A stretch of DNA of 64,000 nucleotides from Mongoliitalea lutea (GCF_014652135.1 NZ_BMYF01000001.1:248650-312649), one strand, 5' to 3'. Positions 17,609 through 26,743 are shown, counted from the stretch's first letter. Made by a program: numbers and translations. The notes: generated from the sequence alone by a model not told the origin.

Positions 17609-18928
17609 ATGAAGAAGCATTTCTCCATCTACCTTGTCATCATGACCATGCTTACCTACGCTCCTGCCCTCCATTCCCAGACCATCGATAAGTTTATTGA
17701 CACCATTTATCCATCCTTGGATGCTTTATACAAACATCTGCATCAAAACCCTGAATTATCTCTACAGGAGAAAGAAACATCTGCACGAATGGCCCAAGAA
17801 CTTCGAGATTTAGGCTATGAAGTCACAGAGGGTATTGGAGGATATGGAGTCGTTGGAGTTTTCAAAAATGGCGCAGGTCCTACCCTGCTGATCCGTACGG
17901 ATATGGATGCTTTGCCTATGGAAGAAAAAACGGGCTTGCCCTATGCGTCTACCAAAAAAACTATTGGTAATGATGGAAAAGAAACCTTTGTCACCCATTC
18001 CTGTGGCCACGATATTCACATGTCTGTTTTTGTAGGAACAGCGAAAACAATGATGGAATATAAAGGCTCTTGGAGAGGAACGCTATTAATGGTAGCTCAA
18101 CCAGCCGAAGAAAATGGATTAGGTGCTTGGAATATGATCAATGATGGCTTATATGAACGCTTTCCGCATCCTGATTTTGCTATAGCTCTTCACGATGATC
18201 CTTTCTTACCGGCTGGAAAAGTTGGCCATAAAACTGGAGCGCTCATGGCAGGAGTTGATATGATGAATGTCACAGTCTATGGTGAGGGTGCTCATGGTGC
18301 TGCTCCTCATACGGGAATTGATCCCATTGTGCTTAGTGCTCAAATGATCCAAGCTTACCAAACAATCGTCAGTAGAAGAATTGCGCCAACAGATCCCGCA
18401 GTAGTAACAGTTGGCTCCATTCACGGAGGAACGATTCATAATATCATACCTGATAAAGTAGAAATGCAGTTGACATTAAGATCATATTCTCCATCTGTAA
18501 GAGAAGAAATGATCAGTAGTGTCAAACGCATCTCAGAAAACATCGCACGCTCAGCAGGTCTAGTGGAAGAAAAAATGCCTACTTACTGGATTCGTGAACC
18601 CCATACCCCCGCTCTTATCAATGACGTACAATTGACAAACCGAATGATTGAGGTTTTCAAAACCAATTTAGGAGAAGAAAATGTAGTAGAAGTACAAACT
18701 CAAATGATTGGAGAAGATTTTAGCCGCTACGGTTTGGCTGAAAGAAGAATCCCTATCAGCATGTTTTACCTTGGAGCCAACGACCCTGCTTTCCTTGAAA
18801 AAGCCAAAAAAGAAGGCCTAGAAATTCCAGGCCTACACAGTCCTTATTTTGCTCCCATTCCTGAGCCTACTATCAAAACCGGAGTCAAAGCCATGAGTTT
18901 CGTAGCCTTAGAAATTTTAAAAAAATAA
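17609..18928 (+). CDS. M20-family amidohydrolase/metallopeptidase, exported
   Basis: A 439-residue protein with a signal peptide (residues 1-23, ending ALHSQT), so it is periplasmic or secreted. The IAA-amino acid hydrolase/hippuricase pattern is clear: LHQNPELSLQEKET, RTDMDALPMEE, the metal-binding HSCGHDIHMS, and PAEENGLGA with the catalytic glutamates. The dimerisation domain begins near residue 205. These enzymes cleave N-acyl amino acids using two metal ions. Export is common in Bacteroidota members and suggests scavenging of acylated amino acids. It is divergent from the YheT gene, with 96 bases between start codons. Confidence 0.9.
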   Translation: MKKHFSIYLVIMTMLTYAPALHSQTIDKFIDTIYPSLDALYKHLHQNPELSLQEKETSARMAQELRDLGYEVTEGIGGYGVVGVFKNGAGPTLLIRTDMDALPMEEKTGLPYASTKKTIGNDGKETFVTHSCGHDIHMSVFVGTAKTMMEYKGSWRGTLLMVAQPAEENGLGAWNMINDGLYERFPHPDFAIALHDDPFLPAGKVGHKTGALMAGVDMMNVTVYGEGAHGAAPHTGIDPIVLSAQMIQAYQTIVSRRIAPTDPAVVTVGSIHGGTIHNIIPDKVEMQLTLRSYSPSVREEMISSVKRISENIARSAGLVEEKMPTYWIREPHTPALINDVQLTNRMIEVFKTNLGEENVVEVQTQMIGEDFSRYGLAERRIPISMFYLGANDPAFLEKAKKEGLEIPGLHSPYFAPIPEPTIKTGVKAMSFVALEILKK

Positions 18929-19119
18929 CTTTGTCATATATAGACCGTTCGTTTTTAAAGTAACAAGAAAACTCAATATTTTTGGAGTATGATGTAAATT
19001 AAACTGAGGCATCGCTAAATTAAAATTTCATTATTTGAATTTTTCATTGTTTTTAAAAACATGTGATTGACGTTTTTATTTGACAAAAAAAAATTAGTAA
19101 CATTAAACAATAAATCCAT

Positions 19120-19557
19120 ATGAAAACAGCTGAAATCCACACTGCAAAAGGAATTATGAAAGTGGAGTTCTTTGAAAAGGACGCTCCCAAAGCAGTAGAA
19201 AACTTCCTAACCCTATCTAAAAAAGGCTTTTATGATGGTTTGACATTCCATCGTGTAATTCCAAACTTTGTGATTCAAGGCGGTTGTCCAATAGGCAATG
19301 GTACTGGAGGTCCTGGATACAAAATTGACTGTGAACTGGATGGGGATAATCAGTACCATGATAGAGGCGTCTTATCAATGGCACATGCTGGAAGAAATAC
19401 AGGGGGCTCACAGTTTTTTATCTGCCATAGCCGTACAAACACAAGTCATTTAGATAGGAGACATACTTGCTTTGGAAAAGTAGTAGATGGACTAGAAGTC
19501 ATTGATGCAATTAAGCAGGGGGATATAATTGAAAAAATTGTAATTAATGAGGATTAA
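19120..19557 (+). CDS. Peptidyl-prolyl cis-trans isomerase, cyclophilin type
   Basis: A 145-residue single-domain cyclophilin without signal peptide, so a cytoplasmic PpiB-type foldase. The active-site arginine is in FHRVIPNFVIQGG, with the partners GGSQFFICHS and a TCFGKV segment. The N-terminus IHTAKGIMKVEFFEKDAPKA is typical of the short bacterial form. It stands alone, with a bidirectional terminator downstream. Confidence 0.95.
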   Translation: MKTAEIHTAKGIMKVEFFEKDAPKAVENFLTLSKKGFYDGLTFHRVIPNFVIQGGCPIGNGTGGPGYKIDCELDGDNQYHDRGVLSMAHAGRNTGGSQFFICHSRTNTSHLDRRHTCFGKVVDGLEVIDAIKQGDIIEKIVINED

Positions 19558-19603
19558 CTTAAAAAGGATAGCATATCCATCCCTCTAATGCAATGAAATA
19601 AGT

Positions 19604-19634
19604 AAAAACCTAGGGTCAATACTCTAGGTTTTTT
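19604..19634. terminator. Bidirectional terminator between the cyclophilin and the nucleoside transporter
   Basis: AAAAACCTAG and CTAGGTTTTT make a 10-bp stem with a 10-base loop. A/T runs on both sides allow termination of both convergent transcripts. Confidence 0.85.
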
Positions 19635-19651
19635 ATTATCATTCACGATAA

Positions 19652-20944
19652 TTATCCGAATAAGGCACCAGCAATTGTTGCTGTCATCAAACAAGCAAGC
19701 GTAGCTGCCAAGAGTGCACGCATTCCCAATTTAGATAAATTCCCTTGCTGATTGGGGGCAATGCTTCCTATGCCTCCAACTTGAATAGCAATGGAGCTAA
19801 AGTTCGAGAAACCGCATAAAGCATAAGTTGCAATAACCACTGACTTGGGTGAAAGTGCTTCTGCCATTTTCATATCAGCAAGGCTCAAGTATGCGACAAA
19901 CTCATTAATCACCGTTTTTTGACCTAATAAAGAACCAACTTGCAAAGTTTCACTCCACTCTACACCAATGATCCATGCAAATGCTCTAAAAATATTCCCT
20001 AGGATATATTCTAATGAAAATCCTGAAAATTGACCATTGGTACTGCTGATAACCCAAGCATTTAACCCTGTAAATTCTCCAATTACGCCTGACAAAATAT
20101 AATTCAGTGCTGCAATCACTGCAATAAATGCGAGCAACATACCTCCAACATTTAATGCTAACTTGAGACCTTCAGATGCTCCAATTGACATTGCGTCAAT
20201 AAGATTTACACCCATATTTTCTTGACTTACTTCCAATTTATCATTGATCACCTCTTTATCTGTTTCGGGAATCATTATTTTGGACATTACAATTGCTGCA
20301 GGGGCATTCATAATACTCGCTCCCAATAAATATGCTGCAAATTTTGTTTGCTCTTCCAAACTATCTCCTCCCAAAAAAGCTACATAACCAGCCAAAACAC
20401 CCCCCGCAATTGTGGCCATTCCCCCTGTCATTAGGCACATCAACTCTGAACGGGTCATGGTTGGAATAAAAGGTCTTACTAATAAGGGTGCTTCTGTTTG
20501 ACCTAAAAATATATTGCCTGCTGCAGACAAACTTTCAGGACCAGATAACCTCATAGTGCGAGACATTACCCAAGCAATTCCGTAGACTATTTTTTGTAAT
20601 ACCCCCAAATAATAAAGTCCTGATGAAACAGTTGAGAAAAATATAATCGTCGGCAACACTTTAAATGCAAAAATAAATCCAAAGGTATTGGTGGCTAAAT
20701 CACCAAAAATAAAAATTGCCCCATCCTCAGAGAAGCTTAGAAACTTTACAAAAGCTTCACTTACTGCCGAGAATATTCTAGCTACAAAATCAACTTTAGT
20801 AATTAAAAAACCAAAAATAGCTTGCAATACAACTCCAATACCAACAAGACGCCAATCAACAGCCTTTTTATTTGCTGAAAACAAAAATGCCACTGAAAGA
20901 AGCACAACTATACCAATCAGACCTCTGAAATAATCCATGGGCAA
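19652..20944 (-). CDS. Concentrative nucleoside transporter (NupC/CNT family)
   Basis: A 430-residue membrane protein with about ten helices. GQTEAPLLVRPF near residue 150 and ALCGFSNFSSIAIQ near the C-terminus are the two substrate-binding motifs of CNT transporters, with the G-x-T-E and G-F-x-N-F-S residues kept. It imports nucleosides with protons or sodium. It lies 74 bases downstream of the bifunctional nuclease gene on the same strand, so it may share a transcript with etfBA and bfn. Confidence 0.92.
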   Translation of the reverse strand: MPMDYFRGLIGIVVLLSVAFLFSANKKAVDWRLVGIGVVLQAIFGFLITKVDFVARIFSAVSEAFVKFLSFSEDGAIFIFGDLATNTFGFIFAFKVLPTIIFFSTVSSGLYYLGVLQKIVYGIAWVMSRTMRLSGPESLSAAGNIFLGQTEAPLLVRPFIPTMTRSELMCLMTGGMATIAGGVLAGYVAFLGGDSLEEQTKFAAYLLGASIMNAPAAIVMSKIMIPETDKEVINDKLEVSQENMGVNLIDAMSIGASEGLKLALNVGGMLLAFIAVIAALNYILSGVIGEFTGLNAWVISSTNGQFSGFSLEYILGNIFRAFAWIIGVEWSETLQVGSLLGQKTVINEFVAYLSLADMKMAEALSPKSVVIATYALCGFSNFSSIAIQVGGIGSIAPNQQGNLSKLGMRALLAATLACLMTATIAGALFG

Positions 20945-21018
20945 GTAAAGTAAATTTAATTTTAGATGGTGGTCATTATTTAAAACAAGTAAGCCTGGCT
21001 ACTTACCAGGCCTACAAT

Positions 21019-21618
21019 TTAATTGCGTCTGTTGATTTCATCTCTGATTCTGGCAGCCCTTTCGTAGTCTTCATCAACAATTGCTTTTTCAAGTAGTTGA
21101 TTAAGCCTATCTAAACTAAAATCTTTTAACGCATCCGAAGTATTAGAAGATTTACTCTTTCTTGAAGCAGAAGGTTTTGATTCTTCTTGCTTTCGATCTT
21201 CTTCGTCATTAGATTCTAATCCCGCCTCTTCCATTACTTTTACAGCACAAAATACCGCTGAATCAAATCTTACGGCTATGGCAATTGCATCAGAAGGACG
21301 GGAATCTATTTCTACCAATTTAGAACCTGAACGGCAGACTATTTTAGCATAAAAGACACCTTCTCTCATATCAGATATCAAAATATGATCAACACTAAAG
21401 TTGAAATTATCTGCAAAAGACTTGAATAAATCATGCGTCATTGGGCGATTAGGGATAATTTTCTCTATCTCTATCGCAATCGCTTGCGCTTCAAACATTC
21501 CAATGACAATAGGTAAACGTCTGGAACCTCCAACCTCTCCCATCACGAGTGTAAACGACCCTGATTGAGAATGATTGGATGTCAACCCAAGAATTTCAAG
21601 TTCAATTGCTTGATCCAC
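21019..21618 (-). CDS. Bifunctional nuclease family protein (DUF151) with UVR motif
   Basis: A 199-residue protein. Residues 1-125 form the BFN domain, with LPIVIGMFEAQAIAIEI, RPMTHDLF, and RPSDAIAIAVR. A low-complexity serine- and charge-rich linker (about 125-165) leads to a C-terminal UVR motif, LLEKAIVDEDYERAARIRDEI, of the type that contacts UvrB in UvrC. BFN proteins have RNase and DNase activity in plants; in bacteria the role is unclear. The BFN-UVR combination suggests binding of a nucleic-acid complex. Its start is 5 bases from the etfA stop, so it belongs to that operon. Confidence 0.9.
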   Translation of the reverse strand: MDQAIELEILGLTSNHSQSGSFTLVMGEVGGSRRLPIVIGMFEAQAIAIEIEKIIPNRPMTHDLFKSFADNFNFSVDHILISDMREGVFYAKIVCRSGSKLVEIDSRPSDAIAIAVRFDSAVFCAVKVMEEAGLESNDEEDRKQEESKPSASRKSKSSNTSDALKDFSLDRLNQLLEKAIVDEDYERAARIRDEINRRN

Positions 21619-21623
21619 GTTGA

Positions 21624-22592
21624 TTATTTTAATGCTTTTACTGCTTCTGTCAATTTTGGTAAAACCTCAAAAGCATCACCAACAATACCGTAATCAGCAG
21701 CCTTGAAAAATGGGGCTTCCGGATCTTTGTTGATCACTACAATACACTTTGAAGAATTTACGCCTGCAAGATGTTGAATAGCTCCCGAAATTCCAACAGC
21801 AACATACAAAGTTGGAGCAACTTTCACTCCTGTTTGCCCAACGTGCTCGTGGTGAGGTCTCCAACCGATATCAGAAACAGGCTTGGAACAACCCGTCGCA
21901 GCCCCCAACTCTTTGGCCAATGTTTCGATCATTCCCCAGTTCTCAGGTCCTTTCAAACCTCTACCACCAGAAACAACCACATCTGCTTCAGGAAGCAAGA
22001 TATCGCCCTCTGCTTTATCCGTTGCTGTAATTTTCCCAGCAAAATCTGCGTCAGAAAGGTTTACACTAACTGCCTCAACCGCGGCAGAAGCACCATCGGT
22101 TTTTAGATCCACTGCATTTTTCTTAACTGCTAGGATTTTATGTTCTTTGGTAACTTCAGTAATTGCAAACGCCTTACCAGTGTAAATACTTCTTTTTACC
22201 TGATAGCCAGCAGAAGTTTCTGGCAACTCAACCACATTGGAAACCAATGCTGCATTTAATTTCACGGCCAAACGCGCCGCAACAGCATCTCCCAAAGATG
22301 ATTTGGCCAATACCAAGGTACTTGCACCTACATTTTTATAGACCTCTGCCATAGCTGATGCATGTGCTTGAATAATTCCTGCAGTCAATCGCTCATCTGA
22401 TACATGTAATACTTTGGATGCACCTGCTGTACCCGCTTTCGCCAACTCATCATTAACAATGCTTCCCAATCCAACTGCCACCACATCACCTGCACCTAAT
22501 TTGTCTGACAAGGCTTTTGCGTAAGAAACTGCTTCTAAACTTGATTTTTTTACAGCACCATCTGCGTGCTCAAGATATACTAATACACTCAT
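21624..22592 (-). CDS. etfA: Electron transfer flavoprotein, alpha subunit
   Basis: A 322-residue ETF alpha/FixB protein. The C-terminal FAD domain carries SGGRGLKGPENW, the GCSKPVSDIGWRPHHEHVGQT loop and VAVGISGAIQH. The N-terminal domain is the usual ETF alpha/beta fold. ETF shuttles electrons from acyl-CoA and other flavin dehydrogenases to the quinone pool through ETF:quinone oxidoreductase. It is 25 bases downstream of etfB. No dehydrogenase is encoded nearby, so it serves genes elsewhere. Confidence 0.97.
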   Translation of the reverse strand: MSVLVYLEHADGAVKKSSLEAVSYAKALSDKLGAGDVVAVGLGSIVNDELAKAGTAGASKVLHVSDERLTAGIIQAHASAMAEVYKNVGASTLVLAKSSLGDAVAARLAVKLNAALVSNVVELPETSAGYQVKRSIYTGKAFAITEVTKEHKILAVKKNAVDLKTDGASAAVEAVSVNLSDADFAGKITATDKAEGDILLPEADVVVSGGRGLKGPENWGMIETLAKELGAATGCSKPVSDIGWRPHHEHVGQTGVKVAPTLYVAVGISGAIQHLAGVNSSKCIVVINKDPEAPFFKAADYGIVGDAFEVLPKLTEAVKALK

Positions 22593-22617
22593 GTTCTTAT
22601 TTTTTCGGGTTTAAGGA

Positions 22618-23355
22618 TTAAAGCACTTTGGCTTCATTTTTCAACAACTTCACTAACTCTTCTACATTATCTTTATCAATCAGCTTCACAGCACCTTTAG
22701 CAGGAGGCAATTGGAAATTACTTACAGATGTAGCCACTTCATCACTTACGGGATCTACTACTTGCAACGGCTTGGTTCTCGCCGACATGATACCTCTCAT
22801 GTTAGGGATTTTCCACTCAGCAATTGGCTCTTGGCAACCTGCAATCAATGGTAGTTTGGCTTCCAATTGCTCTTTACCACCTTCGATTTCTCTGGCCATT
22901 TTCACCGTGTCACCATCGATTTCTAACTTCATCACAGGAGAGAAAGAAGGCATTCCTAAAATTTCCCCTACCATTCCATGTACCATTCCACCATTGAAGT
23001 CAATGGATTCACGACCCATCAAAATCAACTCATATCCATTGGACTTAGCGATGTGAGCAATTTGATTAGCCACAAAAAGAGAGTCGGTAGGGTGGGCATT
23101 GACACGAATAGCGTCATCAGCACCAATTGCCAAAGCCTTTCTAAGCGTTGGTTCAGTATCTGCTTCCCCTACATTCAATACAGTCAAACTTCCGCCCAAT
23201 TGCTCTTTCAATTCCACTGCTCTAGCCAAAGCATAATCATCGTACGGGCCAATAATGAATTGAACACCGTTCTTATCAAACTTGGTATTATTGTCAGTAA
23301 ACTGGATTTTGGATGTGGTATCCGGTACGTGTGTTATACAAACTAATATCTTCAT
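22618..23355 (-). CDS. etfB: Electron transfer flavoprotein, beta subunit
   Basis: A 245-residue ETF beta/FixA protein beginning MKILVCITHVPDT. The AMP-site region reads IGPYDDYALARAVELKE and ILMGRESIDFNGGMVHGM. It pairs with EtfA and holds AMP in the group I enzymes. It is the first gene of etfB-etfA-bfn and is divergent from the TPR gene, with 74 bases between start codons. Confidence 0.97.
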   Translation of the reverse strand: MKILVCITHVPDTTSKIQFTDNNTKFDKNGVQFIIGPYDDYALARAVELKEQLGGSLTVLNVGEADTEPTLRKALAIGADDAIRVNAHPTDSLFVANQIAHIAKSNGYELILMGRESIDFNGGMVHGMVGEILGMPSFSPVMKLEIDGDTVKMAREIEGGKEQLEAKLPLIAGCQEPIAEWKIPNMRGIMSARTKPLQVVDPVSDEVATSVSNFQLPPAKGAVKLIDKDNVEELVKLLKNEAKVL

Positions 23356-23380
23356 TATGTATATTTGGATTGATTATTTA

Positions 23381-23388
23381 TAAATTTG
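23381..23388 (+). promoter_or_regulatory. -7 promoter box of the TPR gene (TAAATTTG)
   Basis: TAAATTTG fits TAnnTTTG and ends 41 bases before the TPR start codon. A TTTG at 23364-23367 is 13 bases upstream, closer than usual for a -33 element. Confidence 0.45.
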
Positions 23389-23429
23389 CGTGAATTTAGT
23401 GATTAAGGCCTTAAGAAAAAAAAGAAATC

Positions 23430-23756
23430 ATGAGCAAATTATCCCGCGTAGCAATCTTACAATCGTTTGCAGAACAAGAGCCTGAAAATCCTTTCAACTG
23501 GTATGCATTGGCTATGGAGTACATTGCCTCTGAACCCAATAAAGCCCTAACATATTTTGATAAACTATTAATTGAGCATAAAAGTTACCTTCCGACCTAT
23601 TACCATGCTGCTGCGCTATTTGCAGAGTTTGGCCAACAAGAAAAAGCCAAAATAACCTACGAAGAAGGCATTGCTTTAGCAAAGAATCTTTCAGAAATGA
23701 ATGCACTAAGAGAATTGCAAAATGCCTATCAAAATTTTCTTTTTGAATACGAATAA
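23430..23756 (+). CDS. Small tetratricopeptide repeat protein
   Basis: A 108-residue, helix-rich cytoplasmic protein. Two to three TPR-like repeats are visible: NPFNWYALAMEYIASEPNKAL, then YLPTYYHAAALFAEFGQQEKA, then TYEEGIALAKNL. TPR modules bind other proteins. No partner is suggested by the neighbours. The start follows a good promoter box, and there is no signal peptide. Confidence 0.8.
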   Translation: MSKLSRVAILQSFAEQEPENPFNWYALAMEYIASEPNKALTYFDKLLIEHKSYLPTYYHAAALFAEFGQQEKAKITYEEGIALAKNLSEMNALRELQNAYQNFLFEYE

Positions 23757-23812
23757 ACGCTCGCAGATACAGGGGATTTGGCAGATTGAGCACAGATTTT
23801 AAAATATCAGAC

Positions 23813-23837
23813 CCGGCAGGATTTGAAATCCTGCCGG
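23813..23837. repeat. 25-base perfect hairpin between the TPR gene and pabB
   Basis: CCGGCAGGATTT is followed by a central G and then its exact complement, giving a 12-bp stem. A short T-run (23839-23845) follows, so it could terminate the TPR transcript. Its GGATTT-AAATCC apex matches other intergenic hairpins in this window. Confidence 0.6.
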
Positions 23838-23859
23838 ATCTTTTTGTGACAGAACACTA

Positions 23860-23941
23860 AATCTTTCCCTTCTCGTATCTCGCTTCTCTCTTGATTCTTG
23901 TTTCTTGTCTCTTGATTCTTAATTCCCCTAACTTTTCACTG
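23860..23941 (-). repeat. Purine-rich tail after pabB
   Basis: On the minus strand, starting directly after the pabB stop codon, the sequence runs TGAGCAGTTAGCAGTGAAAA and then AAGAATCAAGAGACAAGAAA-type words up to GAGAAGCGAGATACGAGAAG. The purine-rich strand is the coding strand of the gene it follows. Confidence 0.6.
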
Positions 23942-25192
23942 CTAACTGCTCACTGTACCCTCCAACACCTGTCTAATCGCCGAAGCCTTCAACTGACACT
24001 CCTCATATTCATAGGCTGGATCGGCGTCGTAGGTGATGGCTGAACCCACAGCAAAATATCCTTTCCCTGTGTTTTGATCATAAATGATGCTGCGAATGAT
24101 GACATTGAAGTCAAAATCCCCCGATGGTTGAAGTAGGCCTACAGTCCCTGAAAACCATCCCCGACGGAAATCCTCATAGCGATCAATCAACTCCATGCAT
24201 TTGATTTTAGGGGCGCCAGTCATACTTCCCATGGGGAAGGTGGCCTGTAAAATGCTCGAGAAATCTATTCCTTTCTTTACTTGAGACTTGACCGTAGAAA
24301 TCATCTGATGCACCCGGGGAAAAGCATAGACTCCAAACAATTCCTCCACTTCCACCGAACCAACTTCTGAGATTTTAGACAGATCATTGCGCATCAAATC
24401 TACAATCATCAAGTTTTCGGCACGCTCTTTTTCCGAATGCAATAAGGTAGCTGCTAATAATTCATCCTCTTCTGGAGTGTTGCCCCTGCAGATAGTGCCC
24501 TTGATAGGCTGTGCAATTAATGTGTCACCTGTTCTTTTCAAAAAGCGCTCTGGAGAGGCCCCAATCAAATACTGATCTTTGGCTTTGAAAAACACTGAAA
24601 AGGGCATGGGCGAAACATGCATTAAATCTCGAAAGGCTTGAATCGGACTCCATTGAGGAGCATCAAAGGCATATCCCAAACAATAATTCAATTCGTACAT
24701 ATCACCTTCTTCAATATGCTGCTGAATGGCTTGCACATGGGCGATATACTGCTCTTTGGATGTTAATGGCTGAATGGTAACCGAAGGGTTTTTGGAGCTT
24801 TCAATTTCAAAACGCTGAATATGCTGATACAGCTCTTCTGATTGCAAGCCTTGAATTACTAGACTATTTTCTTGGAAAGCTAAAGTAATAGCTGCTTCAA
24901 AAAATAGGGTATCCGGCACAGCTACGATGCCTGAATTTTCACTGGAGAGTTTTTCTAACTGATTTTTATAATCGTACGATACAATGCCAACAATTGAGGC
25001 ATTCTTTTTCTCCAGTTCATTCAATGCTTTGGCTTGATGACCTGCATAAATTGCCTGGGGAAAAGTGCCCTGGGGATATTTCAAAGAATTCCCATGAAAA
25101 ACAGCCACATATGGGAAGTTTTCCATCGCCCAAGCCGTGGCTTTTTCAAAAATTTGATTGGTATCCGTAGGTTTTAAATCGATTTGAAACAT
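23942..25192 (-). CDS. pabB: Aminodeoxychorismate synthase component I
   Basis: A 416-residue chorismate-binding enzyme from the ATG at 25192; an upstream frame to 25246 overlaps the promoter box and a terminator and is rejected. The family core is visible as FKAKDQYLIGASPERFLK, QPIKGTICRG and FPMGSMTGAPKIKCME. The pattern PIKGT, with lysine where anthranilate synthase has alanine, favours PabB, which makes 4-amino-4-deoxychorismate for folate. No amidotransferase (PabA) or lyase (PabC) gene is adjacent. Confidence 0.9.
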   Translation of the reverse strand: MFQIDLKPTDTNQIFEKATAWAMENFPYVAVFHGNSLKYPQGTFPQAIYAGHQAKALNELEKKNASIVGIVSYDYKNQLEKLSSENSGIVAVPDTLFFEAAITLAFQENSLVIQGLQSEELYQHIQRFEIESSKNPSVTIQPLTSKEQYIAHVQAIQQHIEEGDMYELNYCLGYAFDAPQWSPIQAFRDLMHVSPMPFSVFFKAKDQYLIGASPERFLKRTGDTLIAQPIKGTICRGNTPEEDELLAATLLHSEKERAENLMIVDLMRNDLSKISEVGSVEVEELFGVYAFPRVHQMISTVKSQVKKGIDFSSILQATFPMGSMTGAPKIKCMELIDRYEDFRRGWFSGTVGLLQPSGDFDFNVIIRSIIYDQNTGKGYFAVGSAITYDADPAYEYEECQLKASAIRQVLEGTVSS

Positions 25193-25196
25193 GCTG

Positions 25197-25204
25197 CAAA
25201 TATA
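25197..25204 (-). promoter_or_regulatory. -7 promoter box of pabB (TATATTTG)
   Basis: On the minus strand TATATTTG ends 4 bases before the pabB ATG. A transcript starting at the usual distance would have almost no leader, so pabB may be leaderless. It also supports the ATG at 25192 or a start further inside. Confidence 0.45.
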
Positions 25205-25210
25205 GGGATA

Positions 25211-25238
25211 CAAAAAAAGGAAACCCGAAGGTTCCCTT
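25211..25238 (-). terminator. Terminator after the YceI gene
   Basis: On the minus strand GGGAACC-TTCG-GGTTTCC is followed by seven T (complement of 25212-25218). It lies 28 bases after the YceI stop codon and separates it from pabB. Confidence 0.85.
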
Positions 25239-25265
25239 TTTACCAAACAAACAATCTATGTAATA

Positions 25266-25982
25266 TTAGTTCGCTTTGATATCAAATCCTACACTTACCG
25301 TATTGTAAATGAACTGATCTTTTGCTTTATCAACAGCGTTGCTTTCGTCACCGTAAGCCAAACCCCAAGCTGTTCTGTCAATGTTGAAACCAGCTTTAGC
25401 GCTTACCGCACCATCTACGATAGATACTGTAGCAGGGAATTTGATGTTTTTGGTAGTACCTCTCATAGTCAAGTTACCGGAAATCCAGTGAGTTGGGTTA
25501 CCAGCCAATTCTGAATCAGAAGCAGGAGTGTTTTCAGTTTCAAACTCATCCTTGTCCTCAATAGAACCAGCAGAGAAAGGCTCCACACCAGTCATTTCGA
25601 ATACTGCCTCTGGAAAGTTAGCAGCATCGAAGAAATCAGCAGACTGTAGGTGACCCCACAATTTACCATAATTTTCGTTGTCAGCTGGGATATCATCAAT
25701 TCTCAAACCTGTGATATCAAATGCAAAACGTGCACCAGTAAGGGTAGTACCTTCTACCATCACTTCACCAGAAGTTACAGGGATAATTCCCCAGTGCTTA
25801 CCAGTTGGCTTATAACCAGTCCAGTTTACAGAAGAAGTTTCTGGGCTGATTGCAAGAGTTACACCAGAACCAGCAGCTACATCCTGAGCATCTGTGGTCT
25901 CTACTGTGTCGCCTGGTTTGCCACAAGCGAAAGCTAATAAAGCAGCGGCTACAAACAAGCCTGATTTTTGAATAAGTTTCAT
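25266..25982 (-). CDS. YceI-family lipoprotein
   Basis: A 238-residue protein with the signal peptide SGLFVAAALLAFACGKPGD; the cysteine of LAFAC would be lipidated. The mature domain is a lipocalin-like YceI barrel, with SVNWTGYKPTGKHWG, FDITGLRIDD and HLQSADFFDAANFPEA. The YceI fold binds long polyisoprenoid or lipid chains in its pocket; it is often stress- or base-induced. An unusually acidic insert (EDKDEFETENTPAS) lies near residue 145. A terminator directly follows. Confidence 0.92.
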   Translation of the reverse strand: MKLIQKSGLFVAAALLAFACGKPGDTVETTDAQDVAAGSGVTLAISPETSSVNWTGYKPTGKHWGIIPVTSGEVMVEGTTLTGARFAFDITGLRIDDIPADNENYGKLWGHLQSADFFDAANFPEAVFEMTGVEPFSAGSIEDKDEFETENTPASDSELAGNPTHWISGNLTMRGTTKNIKFPATVSIVDGAVSAKAGFNIDRTAWGLAYGDESNAVDKAKDQFIYNTVSVGFDIKAN

Positions 25983-26112
25983 AAACTTTAAGATAAATTG
26001 GTTTCGTATTTAATGTATATACACGAAAACTATTTTGAGCTAAAAAAGTTCACGCTATTCCAAAAAAAAATACTTTTGATAGAAATTTTTGCTCACGTTA
26101 ACTCAAAAAATT

Positions 26113-26637
26113 ATGGCACTTATCCTTGAAGTCAATGGAAATCAACCCACTTGGGAAGAAAATTGCTGGTTTGCTCCCAATGCAACCATTGTAGGAGATG
26201 TTAAAATGGGAAAAAATTGTACCGTGTGGTTCAATGCAGTTTTAAGAGGTGATGTTCATGAAATCCGCATAGGTGACGACAGCAATATCCAAGATGGGGC
26301 AGTCATACATGGGACCTATCAGCAATCTGGAACCATCATTGGCAATAAAGTATCTATTGCTCACAATGCAGTAGTACATGGTTGCACCATTCACGATAAT
26401 GTGTTGATAGGTATGGGCGCAATCGTGATGGACAAAGCTGTAATTCACTCGGGAGCTGTGATTGCGGCTGGGGCAGTGATATTAGCAGGGACCATTGTGG
26501 AAGCAAACAGTATCTATGCCGGAGCTCCTGCCAAAAAAGTCAAGGCCACCGGTCCAGAAATGCTCGCCGTAATCGAACGTACTGCTGCCAACTACCCGAA
26601 ATATGCAGGTTGGTTTAAGGATGCGGAAGGAAAATAG
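26113..26637 (+). CDS. Gamma-carbonic anhydrase family protein
   Basis: A 174-residue left-handed beta-helix protein from the ATG at 26113; a TTG start at 26089 would add eight residues with no family match. Hexapeptide repeats run through NIQDGAVIHG, IAHNAVVHGCTI and VLIGMGAIVMD. The histidines in VIHG, IAHNA and VVHG are placed as metal ligands. Such proteins (YrdA/PaaY-like) are often annotated as carbonic anhydrases or acyl transferases; enzymatic activity is proven only for some. It stands alone, upstream of the TonB receptor. Confidence 0.92.
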   Translation: MALILEVNGNQPTWEENCWFAPNATIVGDVKMGKNCTVWFNAVLRGDVHEIRIGDDSNIQDGAVIHGTYQQSGTIIGNKVSIAHNAVVHGCTIHDNVLIGMGAIVMDKAVIHSGAVIAAGAVILAGTIVEANSIYAGAPAKKVKATGPEMLAVIERTAANYPKYAGWFKDAEGK

Positions 26638-26743
26638 CTTCTCCCAGTGCATAATTACACGAACTACTTATTTATCGTTAAGAAAAACTGTTTATTTGAA
26701 GCCATTTTTAAGCCCAAATTAAGAAAGCGTTAATTCGGGTTAT

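Noticed and set aside
21624-23355. Fix/nitrogenase association of the ETF genes
   Set aside because: No fixC, fixX or nif gene is present, and EtfAB here looks like the general electron-transfer type.
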